NCBI RefSeq assembly: GCF_023073335.1
Contig: NZ_JADPJG010000002.1
Span: 308,172 to 372,171 of the forward strand
Direction of reading: 5' to 3'
DNA from: Bradyrhizobium sp. 21
GTDB lineage: Bacteria > Pseudomonadota > Alphaproteobacteria > Rhizobiales > Xanthobacteraceae
Length of the DNA stretch: 64,000 nt
The position numbers and the translations under genes are program-made. Below, in pieces: positions 17,621 to 26,717 of this stretch. Every line of letters starts with the position of its first letter. Position 1 is the stretch's first letter. The notes beneath the pieces were generated by a model, which was not told the DNA's origin, made no database searches, and saw only the letters and a program-made list of their open reading frames with translations.

Positions 17621-18385
17621 CTACCCCTCCACATTCGCCTTCATTGCCGCCTCGAACTTGTCGACGAACTCGGCGAGTTCGTCGCCGCCGATATCGCTGA
17701 CGGCCCAGAAGTTCAGGCCGCGCTCGCCCCAGCGGCGGCAATTGAAGCCCTGCATGCTCTGGGTCTTCGGCAGTCGATGCTCGGTGCTCGCGGTCTGCGC
17801 CACGAACAAATTGATCACATGCTGACGGCGCTTGTAGACGACCGCGCCGATGGCGCGGGCATCGATATAGTCGAGCCGGCCGCCGACGAGCGTAAAGCCC
17901 TGCGCCGTAAGATCGATCACGGGCGGGGCAACGTCGAGCTTGCCGTTGAACCACGGCTTGACTGTGTGCTGGTCGGTGGAGACGACGTCGATGAGGTGGC
18001 CGGCCTGGAGTGAGCGCAGATGCGCGGAGACGACCTCCGACAGGATGCGTTGCTGGTCGTCCTGGCGCAGCACCAATGCGACGACGCCGGACGCGGCGAG
18101 CGCGGAGACCGCCGAGCCCATCGCAAAGCCGCGCAGCACGGAGCGGCGGGTGGGTTGGCGCTGCGGCTGCGGCAGCGAAGCCTCGATCCGGGCGCGGAGG
18201 CTCGACGGCGCGGTATAGCGCAAATCGGCGTCGGCCAGCACGCGCTTCATTTCGTGTTGTGACGCAAGCTCGGCGGCGCAGGCCGGGCAACTGGCAATGT
18301 GGGCTTCCACCTCGCGCGCGTGGCCGGCATCGAGCTCGTTGTCGAGCAGCGCGTGAAGCAGGATTCTTGCTTCGTCGCAGGTCAT
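17621..18385 (-). CDS. Zinc-finger anti-sigma factor
   Basis: The 254-residue protein has an N-terminal anti-sigma zinc-binding domain with H29, C33 and C36 in the HxxxCxxC pattern (HIASCPACAAEL). A basic stretch, a single membrane helix at about residues 85-106 and a C-terminal extracytoplasmic domain of about 145 residues follow, the latter with NCRRWGERGLNFWAVSD near its end. The start overlaps the sigma factor stop as ATGA, so the pair is co-translated. Known zf-HC2 anti-sigmas hold their ECF sigma at the membrane until a signal releases it. The outer domain would be the sensor here; the signal is unknown. Confidence 0.85.
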   Translation of the reverse strand: MTCDEARILLHALLDNELDAGHAREVEAHIASCPACAAELASQHEMKRVLADADLRYTAPSSLRARIEASLPQPQRQPTRRSVLRGFAMGSAVSALAASGVVALVLRQDDQQRILSEVVSAHLRSLQAGHLIDVVSTDQHTVKPWFNGKLDVAPPVIDLTAQGFTLVGGRLDYIDARAIGAVVYKRRQHVINLFVAQTASTEHRLPKTQSMQGFNCRRWGERGLNFWAVSDIGGDELAEFVDKFEAAMKANVEG

Positions 18386-18930
18386 CTGGCTTGCTCCTCT
18401 TCCGCCGTCCAGGCCGCGCGCAGCATGGCGCGGGCGCGGGCGAGGCGGGACATCACGGTGCCGACGGGCACGCCGGCGGCCTCGGCGATTTCACGATAGG
18501 ACAGGTTGTTGATCTCCCGCAGCACGAATGTTTCCTTGAATGGCTCGGCGAGTGCGTCGATCAGCTTGCGGATCGCGCCGGCATCGCGGCTGCGCAGCAT
18601 TTCGGTTTCGGGGCCCGCCTCGGTCTCCTGCCAGATCGGCGTCTGCTCGGCGGCGCCGGGCGTGTCCTCGATCGCGCTGTGCCTGTGCGCGCGCCGCGCA
18701 TATTCGGCGTTGCAAACGTTGCGCAGGATCGCGAACAGCCATGGCTTCATCGCCGGCCCGCGATAGCTGTCGAAGTGCTTCAGCGCGCGCAGATAGCACT
18801 CCTGCACCGCATCCTCGGCATCGGAGGCATCGCGCAGCAGATAGCGCGCGAGCGTATAGACGTCGTCGAGATAGGGCATCGCCGCCTCGCGGAAGCGCTG
18901 CGCCTTCTGCAAATCGTCGTTGGCGGGCAT
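18382..18930 (-). CDS. ECF RNA polymerase sigma factor
   Basis: The start at 18930 gives 182 residues beginning MPANDDLQKAQRFRE. Region 2 is visible as LARYLLRDASDAEDAVQECYLRAL followed by PWLFAILRNVCN. Region 4 is FVLREINNLSYREIAEAAGVPVGTVMSRLARAR, the helix-turn-helix that reads the -35 box. A longer frame up to 19080 would add 50 non-conserved residues. It is followed, with a four-base overlap, by its probable anti-sigma factor. Upstream on the same strand are a cupredoxin and a metallophosphoesterase, so copper or periplasmic redox stress is a reasonable guess for its regulon. Confidence 0.9.
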   Translation of the reverse strand: MPANDDLQKAQRFREAAMPYLDDVYTLARYLLRDASDAEDAVQECYLRALKHFDSYRGPAMKPWLFAILRNVCNAEYARRAHRHSAIEDTPGAAEQTPIWQETEAGPETEMLRSRDAGAIRKLIDALAEPFKETFVLREINNLSYREIAEAAGVPVGTVMSRLARARAMLRAAWTAEEEQAR

Positions 18931-19072
18931 CGCTCCTCGCTTTGCCTCTTGTTCTGGTCGTCGCGTTGTTTCGTCCAAGTTCGCTTGGTCGGCGTGTGTG
19001 ACGGATGGCGCACGAGCCCGGCCGGCGTGGGACCACCGGCCGGGCAAGACGTTGATGCCTTGGTTCGAGGCG

Positions 19073-19411
19073 TTACTCAACCTTGATCATCCCCGTCATG
19101 TGCGGGTGCAGCGAACAAAAATACTTGTAGTCGCCCGCATTGGTGAAGGTGAACGAGAACTTGTCGTCGGTGTCCAGGGTCTTGGACCTGAACTTGCCGG
19201 CCGAGACGATCGTGTGCGGGATGTCGTCCCGGTTCATCCAGGTCACTGTGGTGCCAAGCTTGATCTTGAGCTCGGCCGGCTGGAAGACGAAATTGTCGAT
19301 ATGCACCTCCATATTGTCGTCGGCTCGGGCGGTTGTGACAGGCAGCAGGATGGTCGCGGCCAAAGCGAGACCGAGGTCGACAGCGAAGTCGCGGCGGTTG
19401 AGTGTCTTCAT
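19073..19411 (-). CDS. Periplasmic cupredoxin (amicyanin-like)
   Basis: The 112-residue precursor has a Tat-like N-terminus (NRRDFAVDLGLALAA) and cleavage near TARADD. The mature part is a plastocyanin/amicyanin-type blue copper fold. The likely type 1 copper ligands are H66 (DIPHTI) and, in FCSLHPHMTGM, C99, H102 and M105, with the spacing found in amicyanin. It lies 22 bases downstream of the metallophosphoesterase gene and upstream of the ECF sigma gene. It probably carries electrons or copper in the periplasm; the partner is not evident. Confidence 0.85.
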   Translation of the reverse strand: MKTLNRRDFAVDLGLALAATILLPVTTARADDNMEVHIDNFVFQPAELKIKLGTTVTWMNRDDIPHTIVSAGKFRSKTLDTDDKFSFTFTNAGDYKYFCSLHPHMTGMIKVE

Positions 19412-19433
19412 TGTCAGCTTCCGTTCAGCCTGC

Positions 19434-20378
19434 TCAGCCCTGGAGCGGCGTGTCGATGATCGCGAGCCGCTGCTCGTTCTGCTTGAAGTTGACGCTGGCG
19501 ACCCCGAGCATGGAGCGGAGCTTGGCGTCCTCGACCTTCATCGGTCCGGGCGAGGGAGCGGCTCCCGGCGCCGGCTGCGGGAACGCAGTCGAGCGCGCGG
19601 TGTGGAAGGTGACGTTGCCCTCGACCTTCTGCATCACCTGGTGGATGTGGCCGTTCAGCACGGTGACCGAGCCAAAACCCTTGACGTATTCGAGCGCGCG
19701 GCCGCCATCCTCGGTGCCCCAGCCCCATTCCGGATAGACGGTCCAGAGCGGAATGTGGGCGAACAGCACGACCGGCGTCGATTTCGACTTGCCGCGGAGA
19801 TCGTCCTCGAGCCAGGCGAGCTGCTCGGCGCCGAGATTGCCGAGGCCGCCGGCCTTGAGATCGACGACGTTGACGAGGCCAATGAAGTGCACGCCGCCGG
19901 CATCGAACGAGTACCAGCCCTGGCCCTTGGTGCCGCGGCCGTAGCGCTCGCGATAGAACTTCACTTCTTCGTCGATGAAGTCGTGCTCGCCCGGCACGTA
20001 GTGCACGTCGAGCTTGGTCTGCGAGATGATGCGCTCGGCATTGTCGAACTCGGCGGCCTTCGACAGATGGGTGATGTCGCCCGTGTGAATCATGAACGAC
20101 GGCTTGACCGGCATCGCGTTGATCTTGTTGACGGCTTCCTCAAGCGTACCGAGCGCGTTGGGATTGGCCGGCTTGTCGAAGCCGACATGGCTGTCGCTGA
20201 TCTGGAGGAAGGTCATGCCGGGCGCGTCCGCGGTCGCGGCTTGCGCGGAATCGATGATGCCGAGCGAGCGCGGCACGCCGCCCGTGACGGTCCAGAGCAC
20301 CCCGGTGCCTGCCCAGGTCATGCATTCCAGCACCTTGCGGCGGCTGACGCCGTCGTCCCCGTGATCGTGTCCGCTCAT
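19434..20378 (-). CDS. Tat-exported metallophosphoesterase
   Basis: The 314-residue protein has a twin-arginine signal (SRRKVLECMTW) and the calcineurin-type metal motifs in order: QISDSHVGFD, HTGDITHLS, VPGEHDF in place of the common GNHD, AHIPLW and NGHIHQV. It should fold as a binuclear metal phosphoesterase acting outside the cytoplasm. The histidine-rich start MSGHDHGDDG before the signal is unusual and could bind metal. It heads an operon with a cupredoxin, an ECF sigma factor and an anti-sigma factor. The substrate is unknown. Confidence 0.82.
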   Translation of the reverse strand: MSGHDHGDDGVSRRKVLECMTWAGTGVLWTVTGGVPRSLGIIDSAQAATADAPGMTFLQISDSHVGFDKPANPNALGTLEEAVNKINAMPVKPSFMIHTGDITHLSKAAEFDNAERIISQTKLDVHYVPGEHDFIDEEVKFYRERYGRGTKGQGWYSFDAGGVHFIGLVNVVDLKAGGLGNLGAEQLAWLEDDLRGKSKSTPVVLFAHIPLWTVYPEWGWGTEDGGRALEYVKGFGSVTVLNGHIHQVMQKVEGNVTFHTARSTAFPQPAPGAAPSPGPMKVEDAKLRSMLGVASVNFKQNEQRLAIIDTPLQG

Positions 20379-20506
20379 CGCGCAGCTCCTCCGGCCCGGA
20401 ATTGGGCTTCGGGGAGGTGATTGGGGGAGGGGTGGGTTTATTCCCGGGAAGGACGACTTGCCGAAGGATGACGATGACGTTTCCGTGAGCGGAGCTGTGC
20501 GAGGGA

Positions 20507-22126
20507 CTACCGCCCATCCTCCAAAATCATCATCGCGCCTTTTTCCGCGATCATCGCGGTCGGCGTGTTGGTGTTGCCCGATGTGATGGTCGGCATGATC
20601 GAGGCGTCGACGATGCGCAAGCCGTCGAGGCCGTAGAAGCGCAGGCGCTCGTCCACCACCGCCATCGGGTCATTCACCGCGCCCATCTTCGCGGTGCCGA
20701 CGGGATGGAAGATGGTGGTGCCGATATCGCCGGCAGCTTTGGCAAGCGACGCATCGTCGTCGCCGACGGAGGGGCCGGGCAGATATTCGGTCGGGCGATA
20801 TTTGGCTAGCGCCTTCTGCTGCATCAGGCGGCGGGTGGTGCGGATGGCATCGGCGCCGACCCGGCGGTCGTCGTCGGTTGACAGATAATTTGGCGCGATG
20901 ATCGGCTTCTCGTCTGGACTCGCCGCGCGCAGCCGCACGGTGCCGCGCGAGGTCGGCTGGAGATTGCAGGCGCTCACGGTGATCGCCGGGAAGCGGTGCA
21001 GCGGATCGCCGAACTTGTCGAGCGACAGCGGCTGCACGTGGAACTGGATGTTGGCGCGTGCCCGCGTCGCATCGGAGCGTGTGAAGATACCGAGCTGCGA
21101 CGGCGCCATGGTCAGCGGACCGCGGCGGCGGAAGGCGTAGTCGAGCCCCATCAGGCCGCGGCGGACCAAATTGTAATAGGTCTCGTTCAGCGTGCGCACG
21201 CCCTCGACCTTGTAGATCGCGCGCTGCTGGAGATGGTCCTGGAGGTTGCGGCCGATGCCGGGCTTGTCCATGACGATGTCGATGCCGAGCGGCGACAGCC
21301 AGTCGGCAGGTCCGATGCCGGAGCGATGCAGCACTTGCACCGAGCCGATCGAGCCAGCCGAGAGGATCACCTCGCGTTTGGCACGCGCCTCGATGATCTC
21401 GCCGTTCTGGATGAAGCGCACGCCGACGGCGCGGCCCTGCTCGATGATCAGACGGTCGACCAGCACGTGCTTCTCGAGCCGCAAGTTCGGGCGGTTCAGC
21501 GCCGGCTTGAGGAAGCCACGCGCCGACGACCAGCGCCGGCCGCGCTTCTGGTTGACGTGGAAATAGCTGGTGCCTTCGTTGTCGCCGGTGTTGAAATCCG
21601 GGATGCGCTTGATGCCCATCTCCTCGGCGGCGTCGCCGACGGCATCGAGGATGTCCCACGACAGCCGCGGCGCCTCGATGCGCCAGCCACCGCCGGCGCC
21701 GTGATGCTCGCTCGCGCCGAGGAAGTGGTCTTCGAGCCGCTTGAACAGCGGCAGCACGTCGTCATAACTCCAGCCGGTCATGCCGAGCTGGCGCCAGTGA
21801 TCGTAATCGGCGGCCTGTCCGCGCATCGAGATCATGGCGTTGATCGCCGAAGAGCCGCCGATCACCTTGCCGCGGGGATAGGCGAGCGATCGGCCGTTGA
21901 GGCCGGGCTCGTCCTCGGTCTTGAACATCCAGTCGGAGCGGGGATTGCCGATGGCGAAGAGGTAGCCGACGGGAATGTGGAACCAGATCCAGTTGTCGTC
22001 GCCGCCCGCTTCGAGGATGAGGACGCGGTGTCCTGGATCGGCCGACAGCCGGTTGGCGACGATGCAGCCCGCCGTGCCGGCTCCGACGACAATATAGTCA
22101 AACTCACCTTCGAGCCGTCTTGGCAT
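20507..22126 (-). CDS. GMC-family FAD oxidoreductase
   Basis: A glucose-methanol-choline oxidoreductase of 539 residues. It has the FAD loop DYIVVGAGTAGCIVANRLS at the N-terminus, the GMC signature YPRGKVIGGSSAINAM near residue 90, a second signature SAGSIGSVQVLHRSGIGP near 265, and the C-terminal FHPVGTAKMG with the active-site His, followed by VVDERLRFYGLDGLRIVDASIMP. Family members oxidise primary or secondary alcohols, choline being best known; the substrate here is open. ATG 22126 with GGAAG in front is preferred over a GTG eight codons upstream. It is divergent from the M20 peptidase gene. Confidence 0.88.
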   Translation of the reverse strand: MPRRLEGEFDYIVVGAGTAGCIVANRLSADPGHRVLILEAGGDDNWIWFHIPVGYLFAIGNPRSDWMFKTEDEPGLNGRSLAYPRGKVIGGSSAINAMISMRGQAADYDHWRQLGMTGWSYDDVLPLFKRLEDHFLGASEHHGAGGGWRIEAPRLSWDILDAVGDAAEEMGIKRIPDFNTGDNEGTSYFHVNQKRGRRWSSARGFLKPALNRPNLRLEKHVLVDRLIIEQGRAVGVRFIQNGEIIEARAKREVILSAGSIGSVQVLHRSGIGPADWLSPLGIDIVMDKPGIGRNLQDHLQQRAIYKVEGVRTLNETYYNLVRRGLMGLDYAFRRRGPLTMAPSQLGIFTRSDATRARANIQFHVQPLSLDKFGDPLHRFPAITVSACNLQPTSRGTVRLRAASPDEKPIIAPNYLSTDDDRRVGADAIRTTRRLMQQKALAKYRPTEYLPGPSVGDDDASLAKAAGDIGTTIFHPVGTAKMGAVNDPMAVVDERLRFYGLDGLRIVDASIMPTITSGNTNTPTAMIAEKGAMMILEDGR

Positions 22127-22300
22127 TCTGCTTCCATCCGGATGGTCCACTTAGCGTTCCGTCCTAATAGGCAGAGGCGGCGGACCGGACAAGTCCGGCC
22201 ATGTCCGGCGGACAGGGCTAGGCCCCGATCCCCGGCAGTTGGGTGGACTGGCGCTTGCATGTTAGACAGTCCTGTATTTCAACAAAGCTTGAGACCCTCC

Positions 22301-23473
22301 ATGCCCATCGTGAACCGTGTCGCCGACCTTCAACCCGATATTCAGGCCTGGCGCCGGGACATCCATGAGCATCCCGAACTGCTGTATGACGTACACCGCA
22401 CCGCAGCATTCGTCGCGGATCGGCTGCGCGAGTTTGGCTGCGATGAGGTCGTGACCGGCCTCGGCCAGACCGGTGTGGTCGGCGTGATCAAGGGCAACAG
22501 GCCGGCCGGCGAGGGGCTCAAGGTGATCGGCATGCGCGCCGACATGGATGCGCTGCCCGTCGATGAGCAGACCAATTTGCCTTACGCCTCCAAGACTCCG
22601 GGCAAGATGCACGCCTGCGGCCATGACGGCCACACCGCGATGCTGCTCGGCGCGGCCCGCTATCTCGCCGAGACCCGCAATTTTGCCGGCGATGCCGTGG
22701 TGATCTTCCAGCCGGCTGAGGAGGGCGGCGCCGGCGGCTTGGCCATGGTCAAGGACGGCATCATGGAACGCTTCGGCATCGAGCAGGTCTACGGCATGCA
22801 CAACGGCCCTGGCATCCCGGTCGGCTCTTTCGCGATCCGGTCGGGTCCGATCATGGCGGCGACCGACGAGGTCGACATTATGATCGAGGGCCTCGGCGGC
22901 CACGCCGCACGTCCGCACAAATGCATCGATTCCGTGCTGGTCGGTGCACAGGTGATCACGGCGTTGCAGTCGATCGTCGCGCGCAGCGTTGATCCGCTGG
23001 AATCGGCGGTGATCTCGATCTGCGAATTCCACGCCGGCAACGCCCGCAACGTCATCCCGCAGACCGCGACGCTGAGGGGCACCATCCGCACGCTGTCGCC
23101 GGAGGTGCGCAAGCTGGTCGAGAAGCGCGTGCACGAAGTGGTGGCGGGCGTGGCGCAGATCACGGGCGCCAAGATCGATTTGCACTACAAGCGCAACTAT
23201 CCCGTCGTGAACAACCACGCCGCGGAGACGGAAGTCGCGCGGCGTATTGCGAAGCAGGTTGCGGGCGAGGCCAACGTGCACGAAATGCCGCCGCTGATGG
23301 GCGGCGAGGATTTCGCCTACATGCTCGAAGCGCGCCCTGGCGCCTTCATCTTCTGCGGTAACGGCGACAGCGCCGGACTGCATCATCCCGCCTACAATTT
23401 CGACGACGAGGCGATCGTTTACGGCACATCCTACTGGGTCAAGCTGGTCGAGGAATCGCTCGCGGCGTCGTAA
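22301..23473 (+). CDS. M20-family amidohydrolase (hippurate hydrolase-like)
   Basis: A 390-residue zinc-dependent M20D amidohydrolase. It has WRRDIHEHPELLYDVHRTA at the start, the metal-binding MRADMDALPVDE and MHACGHDGHTAMLLGAA, the catalytic acid pair QPAEEGG, the dimerisation-domain motif GHAARPH and late MGGEDFAYM. These enzymes cleave N-acyl amino acids such as hippurate or indole-acetyl conjugates. The ATG at 22301 is the natural start; the frame is open much further upstream only because it runs antisense to the GMC gene. A terminator follows. Confidence 0.88.
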   Translation: MPIVNRVADLQPDIQAWRRDIHEHPELLYDVHRTAAFVADRLREFGCDEVVTGLGQTGVVGVIKGNRPAGEGLKVIGMRADMDALPVDEQTNLPYASKTPGKMHACGHDGHTAMLLGAARYLAETRNFAGDAVVIFQPAEEGGAGGLAMVKDGIMERFGIEQVYGMHNGPGIPVGSFAIRSGPIMAATDEVDIMIEGLGGHAARPHKCIDSVLVGAQVITALQSIVARSVDPLESAVISICEFHAGNARNVIPQTATLRGTIRTLSPEVRKLVEKRVHEVVAGVAQITGAKIDLHYKRNYPVVNNHAAETEVARRIAKQVAGEANVHEMPPLMGGEDFAYMLEARPGAFIFCGNGDSAGLHHPAYNFDDEAIVYGTSYWVKLVEESLAAS

Positions 23474-23494
23474 GGCTGCGCGGAAGCACAAATG

Positions 23495-23526
23495 AAAGGG
23501 CCCGTGCATCGCACGGGCCCTTTGTT
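23495..23526. terminator. Terminator between the M20 gene and the PiT gene
   Basis: AAAGGGCCCGTGC pairs with GCACGGGCCCTTT around a four-base ATC-type loop, with a T-rich tail. It serves the converging genes on both sides. Confidence 0.88.
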
Positions 23527-23547
23527 TTGGAGTGATGGGGGCGGCTG

Positions 23548-25176
23548 TCAGAAGATCCGCGAGAAGATCACGTAGAGCGTCCCCGACAGCAGGATGGCGA
23601 CGGGCAGGGTCAGCACCCAGGCCATCAGCATGTTCCTGAGGGTGGCGAACTGGAGTCCGGACCCGTTGGCGGCCATCGCTCCTGCGACGCCTGATGACAG
23701 CACGTGGGTGGTCGAGACCGGCAGGCCGAACATGTCGGCGGCGCCGATGGTCGCGGCGGCGACGAGCTCGGCGGAGGCACCCTGCGCGTAAGTCAGGTGG
23801 GTCTTGCCGATCTTCTCGCCGACGGTGACGACGATGCGCTTCCAGCCGATCATGGTGCCGAGGCCGAGCGCGATCGCCACCGCAACCTTCACCCAGGTCG
23901 GGATGAACTTGGTGGCGCTGTCGAGCCCGCCCTTGTAGGCGTTCAAGGTCGCGACCTCTTCCTTGTTGAGGTCGTTTTCCTTGTCCTTCATCAGGAAGCG
24001 GATCGCTTCCGAGGTCAGGTACATGTCGTTACGAGTGTTGCCGACCGCTTCGGCCGGCACCTTGTTCAGCGAGCCGTACTTCGCGACCTGGTCGCCGACA
24101 TCCTTCACCAGCACCGCCAGCGAGGGATAGGTGCCTTCGGCGATGTGATGCGAGGTGATGTACTGAGTCACCGCGGGACGGGGGTCGCCGATGATGCTGT
24201 GGCCGGCGCCCTTGGCCGCAACCACCTTGGAGGCCGCTTCCGAGACCTTCTGGAACTGGGCGACCTGCGATTCCGGCAAGGCGCGGTTGAGCGCGTAGGC
24301 GGTCGGCACGGTGCCGATCAGGATCAGCATGATCAAGCCCATGCCCTTCTGGCCGTCGTTCGAACCATGCGCGAAGCTGACGCCGGTGCAGGTCGCAATC
24401 AGCAGGCCGCGGATCCAGAGAGGCGGCGCCTTGTGGCCATCCGGCGCGGCGTACAGAGCCGGGTTCTTGACGATCGTCTTCAGCAGCAGCAACAGCACCG
24501 CGGCGCAGACGAAGCCGACCAGCGGCGACAGCAACAGCGCGTAGCCGATTTCGGTAGCCTTGCCCCAGTCGACGCCGGACGTGCCGTCGCGGCCGCGCAT
24601 CAATGCGTTGGCAACGCCGACGCCGATGATCGAGCCGATCAGGGTGTGCGAGCTCGATGCCGGCAGGCCGAAATACCAGGTGCCGAGATTCCACATGATC
24701 GCAGCGATCAAGAGCGCGAACACCATGGCGAAGCCGGCGCTGCTGCCGACCTGAAGGATCAGCTCGACGGGCAGCAGCGACACGATGCCGAAGGCAACCG
24801 CGCCGCTCGAGGTCAAGACGCCCAGGAAGTTGAAGAGACCGGACCACATCACCGCGGCTTCCGCCGGCAGCGAGTGAGTGTAGATCACGGTCGCCACCGC
24901 ATTGGCGGTATCGTGGAAGCCGTTGACGAACTCGAAGCCCAGGGCAATCAAGAGCGCGACGAACAGCAGCATATAAGGCAGATAGCTCGTGACCTTGGTG
25001 CCGGTCGCGTCGACATCGGCGTAGATGCTGTAGGAGACGTACAATACGCCGACGGCGAGGATGCCGAAGAACAGGATCATGGTGAGTGGGTTGAAACCCT
25101 TGTCGAGATTCGGCCGGGAGGCCGGCTGGATCGGCGCGCCGTCGGCTACCGCTCCGTCAAATGCTACATCGGTCAT
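23548..25176 (-). CDS. pit: Low-affinity inorganic phosphate transporter, PiT family
   Basis: A 542-residue membrane protein with two PHO4 halves. The first signature, GFEFVNGFHDTANAVATVI, is near residue 82; the second half has GSNDGQKGMGLIM, and the end has MFGLPVSTTHVLSSGVAGAMAA. A hydrophilic insert of about 120 residues separates the halves. It imports phosphate, often with a divalent cation, driven by protons. No pstSCAB or phoU-like DUF47 gene is adjacent in the window, so regulation cannot be inferred. Confidence 0.92.
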   Translation of the reverse strand: MTDVAFDGAVADGAPIQPASRPNLDKGFNPLTMILFFGILAVGVLYVSYSIYADVDATGTKVTSYLPYMLLFVALLIALGFEFVNGFHDTANAVATVIYTHSLPAEAAVMWSGLFNFLGVLTSSGAVAFGIVSLLPVELILQVGSSAGFAMVFALLIAAIMWNLGTWYFGLPASSSHTLIGSIIGVGVANALMRGRDGTSGVDWGKATEIGYALLLSPLVGFVCAAVLLLLLKTIVKNPALYAAPDGHKAPPLWIRGLLIATCTGVSFAHGSNDGQKGMGLIMLILIGTVPTAYALNRALPESQVAQFQKVSEAASKVVAAKGAGHSIIGDPRPAVTQYITSHHIAEGTYPSLAVLVKDVGDQVAKYGSLNKVPAEAVGNTRNDMYLTSEAIRFLMKDKENDLNKEEVATLNAYKGGLDSATKFIPTWVKVAVAIALGLGTMIGWKRIVVTVGEKIGKTHLTYAQGASAELVAAATIGAADMFGLPVSTTHVLSSGVAGAMAANGSGLQFATLRNMLMAWVLTLPVAILLSGTLYVIFSRIF

Positions 25177-25274
25177 GTTTGGACGCCCCTTAACTTTCTG
25201 TAAGGGCTATTGTCCCCGATGGATTTGAAGGCTGGATGACAACCAGCGCTTGAAAGTCGTTTTCCCGCCTGTAT

Positions 25275-26717
25275 TTAGGCGGCGCGCGCCGCTTTCTTCT
25301 GCATGCCGGCGACGATCTTCAGATCTTCGACAAAGCGCTGATATTCCAATGCCTTGGCTTCCGCATCAGGCAGCCGCAGCAGGTAAGACGGGTGCACCGT
25401 CACCAAAGCCTTGCGTCCGTCGGGAAGGTCTATGAGCCGTCCGCGGGTCTTGCCGATAGGGGTGATCTTGCCGAACACGCTTTGCGCGGCGGTGGCGCCC
25501 ATCGCCACGATGAGATCGGGCTGGATTGCCGAGACTTCCCGCTCATACCACTGCCGGCAGGCCCGGATTTCCGGCGTCGCCGGTTTCTGGTGGAGGCGGA
25601 TTTTTCCTCGGGGTACGAATTTGAAGTGCTTGACCGCGTTGGTGACATAAACCTTCTTGCGGTCGACGCCGGCTTCCTCCAGCGCGCGGTCGAGCATCTG
25701 GCCGGCCGGGCCGACGAAGGGGTGGCCGGCGAGGTCTTCCTTGTCGCCGGGCTGCTCGCCGACCAGCATGATATTGGCGGACTTCGGACCTTCGCCGAAT
25801 ACCGTCTGGGTCGCGTTCTTGTAGAGATGGCAGGCGCGGCAGTGGGCGGCCTCCTCGCGGAGCGCTTCGAGATCGTCGGCTGCGGTCTTGCGTTTCATCG
25901 GAGCCTCCGGCCGCTTTTGAGGCTTGTGCGGATCGGTTGCGGCATTGGCGATCATGGCGCCGGTCATGCGTTCGGCATCCTCGATCAAAGGCTTAATGAT
26001 CGAAGCCTCGGGCAGGTTCCTCCAATATTTCTTCGGCATCTCGGCCTGCATCGCCTTCACCTTGAGCCGGGCTGGATTGAAGATGCTGGCGTAGTAGCGC
26101 CGCCAGGTTTCCTCCAGCCGGTCTTCGCCCGGCGCCTCGCTCTTGCTCACGCCTGAGGTGAACGAGAGCGCGTGGCCGTCCCAATGCGCGCAGAGGTCCG
26201 GCGTCAGGATCGACCAGGGCATGTCGGCAAAGCGCTTGGCGAAGAACGGCGCGGCGAGCTCGACGATGTGATGCTCCGGCTCGAACCAGGCGACGTAGTG
26301 CGCGTCGCGTTCGCGGCCGATCTCGCGGAAGCGCACGAAGGCATGCATCTTGTGCTCGTCGCGATGGACCGCTCTTGCCATGGCCGTGACCTGCGCGACA
26401 TAAGGATCGGTCGCGACCTCCATGAGATCGTGATTGTCCTTCAGCCGAAAGAGCAGGCGATAGAGGATGGCAAAACGCTCGGGATCGTGATGCAGGATTG
26501 CGGCCTTGGCGAGCTCGACGAATTTTGCCGGCACGTTGAAGGTGCCATCGCCGCCTTCCGGCAATGGAGACGGCGAGGGCGGCGCGAACAGCTCCGCTTC
26601 GCCGCCCTGCACGGCCCAGGTGACATCCAACGGTTTTACCTTGTGAAGCACGAGCGCACGCGCGGCTTTGCGCCAGCCGTCGAAATCGGTTTCGGTGTCG
26701 AGAGTGATGTACTGCAT
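25275..26717 (-). CDS. udgX: UdgX-family uracil-DNA glycosylase fused to a DUF4130 domain
   Basis: The 480-residue protein joins an N-terminal DUF4130-like domain (about 1-250) to a C-terminal uracil-DNA glycosylase domain (about 285-480). The latter has CRACHLYKNATQTVFGEGP, the uracil-pocket motif VGEQPGDKEDLAGHPFVGPAG, VTNAVKHFKF and then the extra loop RGKIRLHQKP. H376 in this loop matches the histidine through which UdgX proteins bind abasic DNA covalently. Late VTVHPSYLLR completes the site. The start overlaps the stop of the radical SAM gene by one base. It shares a divergent promoter region, with a LexA box, with imuA-imuB-dnaE2. Confidence 0.88.
   Translation of the reverse strand: MQYITLDTETDFDGWRKAARALVLHKVKPLDVTWAVQGGEAELFAPPSPSPLPEGGDGTFNVPAKFVELAKAAILHHDPERFAILYRLLFRLKDNHDLMEVATDPYVAQVTAMARAVHRDEHKMHAFVRFREIGRERDAHYVAWFEPEHHIVELAAPFFAKRFADMPWSILTPDLCAHWDGHALSFTSGVSKSEAPGEDRLEETWRRYYASIFNPARLKVKAMQAEMPKKYWRNLPEASIIKPLIEDAERMTGAMIANAATDPHKPQKRPEAPMKRKTAADDLEALREEAAHCRACHLYKNATQTVFGEGPKSANIMLVGEQPGDKEDLAGHPFVGPAGQMLDRALEEAGVDRKKVYVTNAVKHFKFVPRGKIRLHQKPATPEIRACRQWYEREVSAIQPDLIVAMGATAAQSVFGKITPIGKTRGRLIDLPDGRKALVTVHPSYLLRLPDAEAKALEYQRFVEDLKIVAGMQKKAARAA

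Noticed and set aside
18010..19086. 358-residue plus-strand frame across the sigma/anti-sigma genes
   Set aside because: It is antisense to two well-identified genes that overlap by ATGA, and shows no protein features.
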